This document shows positions 60,764-64,000 of a stretch of 64,000 nt of DNA, in pieces. Source of the stretch: Saccharospirillum sp965652395 (GTDB lineage: Bacteria > Pseudomonadota > Gammaproteobacteria > Pseudomonadales > Natronospirillaceae); the NCBI GenBank assembly GCA_965652395.1, contig CBFGUW010000019.1, positions 29,254 to 93,253 of the forward strand, given 5' to 3'. Both the position numbers and the translations under genes were made by a program. The stretch's first letter is position 1, and every line of letters starts with the position of its first letter. The notes under the pieces were generated by a model that saw nothing but the letters and a program-made list of their open reading frames with translations, was not told the origin of the DNA and did not search any database.

Positions 60764-61981
60764 ATGAAAGAGCTGTATAAGTCACACAAGCTGGCCAATG
60801 TGTTCTATGACATTCGCGGTCCCGTGCTGGATGAAGCCCGGCGCATGGAGGATGAAGGCCATCGCATCCTCAAGCTGAACATCGGCAATCCCAAGCCGTT
60901 CGGCTTCGATGCCCCGGACGAAATCATCACCGATGTGATACGCAATCTACCCCAGGGAGAAGGCTATTCCGACTCGAAAGGCCTCTATTCCGCCCGTAAG
61001 GCGGTTATGCAGTATTATCAGCAACGGGGTGTTAAAAACGTCGATATCGACGACATCTATTTGGGCAATGGCGTCAGCGAGCTAATCCAGCTGGCCTGTA
61101 TGGGTTTACTGAACACTGGAGATGAGGTGTTGGTTCCCGCTCCGGATTACCCCCTTTGGACCGGCGCAGTCACGCTGTCCAGCGGAAAGGCGGTCCACTA
61201 CCTCTGCGACGAACAGGCAGACTGGTTCCCGGACCTGGACGACATCCGCAGCAAAATCACCGAAAACACCAAGGCGATCGTGCTGATCAACCCGAACAAT
61301 CCCACCGGAGCGGTCTACTCCAAAGACCTGCTGCTCGATATCGTCGAAATCGCCCGCCAGCACCACCTGGTGATTCTGGCAGACGAGATTTACGACAAGA
61401 TTCTCTACGACGAGGCCGAACACCATTGCCTGGCCGCACTGTCGCAGGATGTATTGACACTGACCTTCAATGGGCTTTCCAAAGCTTATCGTCTCGCCGG
61501 ATTCCGCTCCGGCTGGTTGATGGTGAGCGGTCCCAAATATCAGGCGAAAGATTTTATCGAAGGGCTGAACATGCTGGCCAGCATGAGGCTGTGCGCCAAC
61601 GTACCGGCCCAATACGCCATTCAGACGTCACTAGGGGGTTACCAGAGCATCAACGACCTGGTGTTGCCCGGTGGCCGCATGCGCGACCAACGGGACCTCT
61701 GCTTCGATATGATCGACAGCATACCCGGCTTGAGCTGCGTGAAGCCCAAAGGCGCCCTCTATATGTTCGTTAAGATGGACAAACAGCGGTTCGGCCTGCA
61801 GGACGATGAACGCATGGTGCTCGACCTGCTGCGCCAGGAAAAAATCCTCCTTGTGCATGGGCGAGGCTTCAACTGGCCGGATGTCGACCACTTCCGCCTC
61901 GTCTTCCTGCCGCCCAAGGAGATTCTGTCAGACGCCCTGGAACGCATGAGCCGGTTTTTCAGCCACTACCGGCAAGAGTAA
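60764..61981 (+). CDS. alaA: Alanine/valine-type aminotransferase AlaA
   Basis: This 405-residue fold-type I PLP enzyme transfers an amino group from glutamate to pyruvate. KLNIGNPKPFGFDAP, NPNNPTGAVYS, ILADEIYDKILYD and the PLP lysine in LTFNGLSKAYRLAGFRSG are as in E. coli AlaA. ATG 60764 follows GGGAGTTCC; the frame extends upstream without sense. Confidence 0.94.
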   Translation: MKELYKSHKLANVFYDIRGPVLDEARRMEDEGHRILKLNIGNPKPFGFDAPDEIITDVIRNLPQGEGYSDSKGLYSARKAVMQYYQQRGVKNVDIDDIYLGNGVSELIQLACMGLLNTGDEVLVPAPDYPLWTGAVTLSSGKAVHYLCDEQADWFPDLDDIRSKITENTKAIVLINPNNPTGAVYSKDLLLDIVEIARQHHLVILADEIYDKILYDEAEHHCLAALSQDVLTLTFNGLSKAYRLAGFRSGWLMVSGPKYQAKDFIEGLNMLASMRLCANVPAQYAIQTSLGGYQSINDLVLPGGRMRDQRDLCFDMIDSIPGLSCVKPKGALYMFVKMDKQRFGLQDDERMVLDLLRQEKILLVHGRGFNWPDVDHFRLVFLPPKEILSDALERMSRFFSHYRQE

Positions 61982-62012
61982 ACTGAGACCACGCAATCGA
62001 AGACAAAACGAC

Positions 62013-62408
62013 ATGCTGGATATCCACATCACCGAGTTCTACAACGACATGGGTCGCATTCTCGCGACCCTGTACCGGACCTTCCCCCGCCAGGTCTCGA
62101 TTTACGTCGAAGACATCAGCGGGCCGGATACGTTGGACGACTATGGCCTGCACTCGGAACGCCACCTGGCGTGCTTTAATACGGTTCTCTGGCTGGCGGA
62201 AGAAGGGTTGATTCGCTACGGTGATATAGAACGCCAGGTCGCCTTCAATCACTGCGTATTGACGCTGGACGCCTTCCGCCTGCTCAGCGGTTTCGACCCG
62301 GACGGCGGACCGAAACTGATCGATGAACTCCGATTGGCCCTGCAGGAAGGCTCCTCGGATATGACCGAAGATATTTTACGAAGGCTGCTGGCGGCCCATA
62401 CCCCTTAG
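62013..62408 (+). CDS. Small protein of unknown function
   Basis: This 131-residue acidic protein is not recognised. It shows FYNDMGRILATLYRTFPRQ, SIYVEDISGPDTLDDYG, HLACFNTVLWLAEEGLIRYG and LTLDAFRLLSGF. The last parts look like a winged-helix or all-helical fold. It lies 31 bases after alaA and 27 bases before the ornithine cyclodeaminase-like gene, so the three are likely cotranscribed. Confidence 0.72.
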   Translation: MLDIHITEFYNDMGRILATLYRTFPRQVSIYVEDISGPDTLDDYGLHSERHLACFNTVLWLAEEGLIRYGDIERQVAFNHCVLTLDAFRLLSGFDPDGGPKLIDELRLALQEGSSDMTEDILRRLLAAHTP

Positions 62409-62435
62409 ACACCCGCCCCGATACGGAGGTCTGAC

Positions 62436-63374
62436 ATGAAAATCATCACCGCCGAAGAAGTCGCCCGCTCTCTGGATTGGAACGCACTGATCGACCGCAT
62501 TGCAGCGGCCTTCATCTCGGGCGTGGAAGCACCGCCCAGACACCATCACATCATGCAGCGGCCGGATGGCGACGCTACCATGCTGCTCATGCCCGCCTGG
62601 CAGGCCGACGGCTATATTGGCGTGAAAATGGTCAACGTCTTTCCGCAAAACACCGCTCAGGGTTTACCGGGTATTTCCGGCGTATATCTACTCAGTGAAG
62701 GCCAACACGGGCGGCCGTTGGCCTGTATCGAAGGCAGTGAACTCACCCGCCGAAGAACCGCTGCAGCCTCTGCCCTGGCCGCCCGCTGGTTGGCTCGGGA
62801 GGATGCCTACACCTTGCTGGTGGTGGGCACAGGGAAACTGGCGCCCATGCTGATTGAGGCCCACGCAGCCGTGCGCCCCATTGGCCGGGTCTTGATCTGG
62901 GGACGTACAAAAGAAAAGGCCGCCGCCCTGGCAGAGGCCTATCAGGACAGGTTCGAAGTAGCGGTGGCAACCGACCTGGAAAGCAGCGCGGCGCATGCCG
63001 ATATCATCAGTTGTGCGACTTTCGCCTCTACGGCCCTCGTCAAAGGCGCCTGGCTCCAGCCGGGTACCCACCTCGATCTGGTCGGTGCGTTCCGCCCCTC
63101 CATGCGTGAAGCCGATGGCGAAGCCATGAGTCGCGCCCGCGTCTATGTCGATACCATGGCGGGCGCCCAGGGTGAGGCGGGCGATATCATTCAAGCCATC
63201 GAAGAAGGTGCGTTAAGCTGGGACGACATTCAGGGAGACTTGAAACAATTACTCACCGGAGAAGTCTCAGGTCGCCACAATGATGAAGAAATCACCCTCT
63301 TCAAGTCGACCGGCGCCTCACTCGAAGATCTGGCGGCAGCCATAGAGGTTTGGGAAAAATATCAGGGTCAGTGA
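62436..63374 (+). CDS. Ornithine cyclodeaminase/mu-crystallin family protein
   Basis: This 312-residue NAD(P)-binding protein has GYIGVKMVNVFPQNTAQGLP, then the substrate motif ELTRRRTAAASALAARWL. The Rossmann loop is VVGTGKLAPMLIEAHAAV, and HLDLVGAFRPSMREADGEA follows. Members act as ornithine cyclodeaminase, alanine dehydrogenase or ketimine reductase; the exact reaction is not fixed by sequence. It overlaps the stop of the convergent DUF1772 gene by 7 bases. Confidence 0.85.
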   Translation: MKIITAEEVARSLDWNALIDRIAAAFISGVEAPPRHHHIMQRPDGDATMLLMPAWQADGYIGVKMVNVFPQNTAQGLPGISGVYLLSEGQHGRPLACIEGSELTRRRTAAASALAARWLAREDAYTLLVVGTGKLAPMLIEAHAAVRPIGRVLIWGRTKEKAAALAEAYQDRFEVAVATDLESSAAHADIISCATFASTALVKGAWLQPGTHLDLVGAFRPSMREADGEAMSRARVYVDTMAGAQGEAGDIIQAIEEGALSWDDIQGDLKQLLTGEVSGRHNDEEITLFKSTGASLEDLAAAIEVWEKYQGQ

Positions 63375-63874
63375 TGCTTGTGGGCGGGCAAGGTTCGTAA
63401 CCACAGGGCGGCGACACTCAGTAAAAAAGCCAGGCCGGACGTAACCACCCGAAGATTGTTCGCCTGGTTCCATTGTAAGCGGATCTCGGACCAGTCTCCC
63501 GGCAACGCAGTCGGATCCCAACTTTCGGTATAGTAATTCAAAGGCAGATTTACGAACTTGGTAAACAGGATAATTCCCAAACAATAGATTACGCAGGCCA
63601 GAGCCAATAAAGTAAACACGGGTGTGCGTCTGGCCCGCCAGTTTCCCACCCATGCCAGAATGGACACCACCCCGCCGCCAAAGAAAAATGCAAAGAACAC
63701 CCAATGCCTGACGTTTTGGTTGAACAATGACTGAACCCTGGCATAGGTGGCGCCATCGACTCCCACCATCGCCAGGTTCACGTTAAAGGAATAGGTCCAG
63801 AAGAAACCGGCCATAATGCCGAGCACAGTCACCGACAGTGCAATCAGAGCGTTTTCAACCATTGAGCGAGTCAT
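63368..63874 (-). CDS. DUF1772 family membrane protein
   Basis: This 168-residue protein has four hydrophobic segments (about 7-29, 56-78, 84-105, 142-160). WNQANNLRVVTSGLAFLL near the end is the family hallmark (W-x-x-x-N-x-x-R). Relatives include fungal anthrone oxygenases, but bacterial function is unknown. Alternative start codons are not needed; it stands alone. Confidence 0.82.
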   Translation of the reverse strand: MTRSMVENALIALSVTVLGIMAGFFWTYSFNVNLAMVGVDGATYARVQSLFNQNVRHWVFFAFFFGGGVVSILAWVGNWRARRTPVFTLLALACVIYCLGIILFTKFVNLPLNYYTESWDPTALPGDWSEIRLQWNQANNLRVVTSGLAFLLSVAALWLRTLPAHKHH

Positions 63875-64000
63875 TTGAGCATCCAGAATTCTATTTCTGA
63901 AAGCTCAAACTAGCCTTCCCGCCCGCTCAAGGCATTAACATTTGTTATGAGGTGGTCTAATAGATATGACCAGTCCAGTTAAGGATAATACCCTGAACTG

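Noticed and set aside
1..64000. tRNA, rRNA, CRISPR, prophage or insertion-sequence content
   Set aside because: Intergenic regions were read through; none shows a cloverleaf, regularly spaced repeats, transposase or phage genes.

Overview
The window reads as chromosome of a marine or halophilic gammaproteobacterium, probably in the Oceanospirillales/Saccharospirillaceae neighbourhood. That placement is inferred from gene content, not from a phylogeny. Supporting it are the mreBCD-maf-rng-yhdP-nit block divergent from gatCAB, a split class II ribonucleotide reductase (nrdJa/nrdJb) as in Pseudomonas, a complete choline-to-betaine operon, and a GH13_18 sugar phosphorylase beside galU. I see no phage, insertion sequence, transposase, CRISPR array, rRNA or tRNA. 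Coding density is high.

Layout. 0-5.6 kb: tail of a glycine betaine/choline ABC operon (binding protein, then permease), two GNAT acetyltransferases, an MFS transporter, a small membrane protein and galU. 5.9-12.2 kb: a GH13_18 phosphorylase; then alaX-phzF-lysE diverging from mocR-rarD across a perfect 14-bp palindrome. 12.2-17.7 kb: a three-gene operon coding for a TVP38/VTT membrane protein, a six-hairpin glycosidase-like protein and an alkaline-phosphatase-superfamily/EEP fusion. 17.7-20.9 kb: a DUF1338 dioxygenase with a structured leader, a VOC protein, an NRDE protein and a nitrilase. 20.9-29.5 kb: cell-shape and envelope block yhdP, rng, maf, mreD, mreC, mreB. 29.9-33.3 kb: gatC, gatA, gatB. 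34-37 kb: nrdJa/nrdJb behind two NrdR-type boxes. 37-43.3 kb: a chemoreceptor, an orphan binding protein, azlCD, algH, moeB and grxD. 43.5-50 kb: argF, an EamA transporter, a LysR regulator, a flavin disulfide reductase, a DUF1499 protein, an OhrR/MarR regulator and an unknown protein. 50.2-57.2 kb: the betI-betB-betA-choX-choW-choV operon. 57.4-64 kb: an AraC regulator, a LysE exporter, a nucleotidyltransferase, tag, msrB, alaA, a small unknown gene, an ornithine cyclodeaminase homologue and a DUF1772 protein.

The most unusual signal is a family of eight intergenic inverted repeats of about 95-130 bp (near 0.2, 4.6, 31.7, 33.4, 33.7, 41.9, 46.6 and 46.8 kb). Each has a long outer stem (22-30 bp) whose sequence differs between most copies but stays paired. 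The outer stem encloses two small hairpins whose tips keep a TCCAT core while their stems covary. Several copies lie inside operons (binding protein/permease, gatA/gatB, moeB/algH). This looks like a mobile or regulatory nucleic-acid structure family rather than ordinary terminators.

Osmoprotection is a recurring theme: two choline/betaine ABC systems, choline oxidation under BetI control, and a possible glucosylglycerate or glucosylglycerol phosphorylase. All assignments come from reading protein and DNA motifs by eye; no database search was run.
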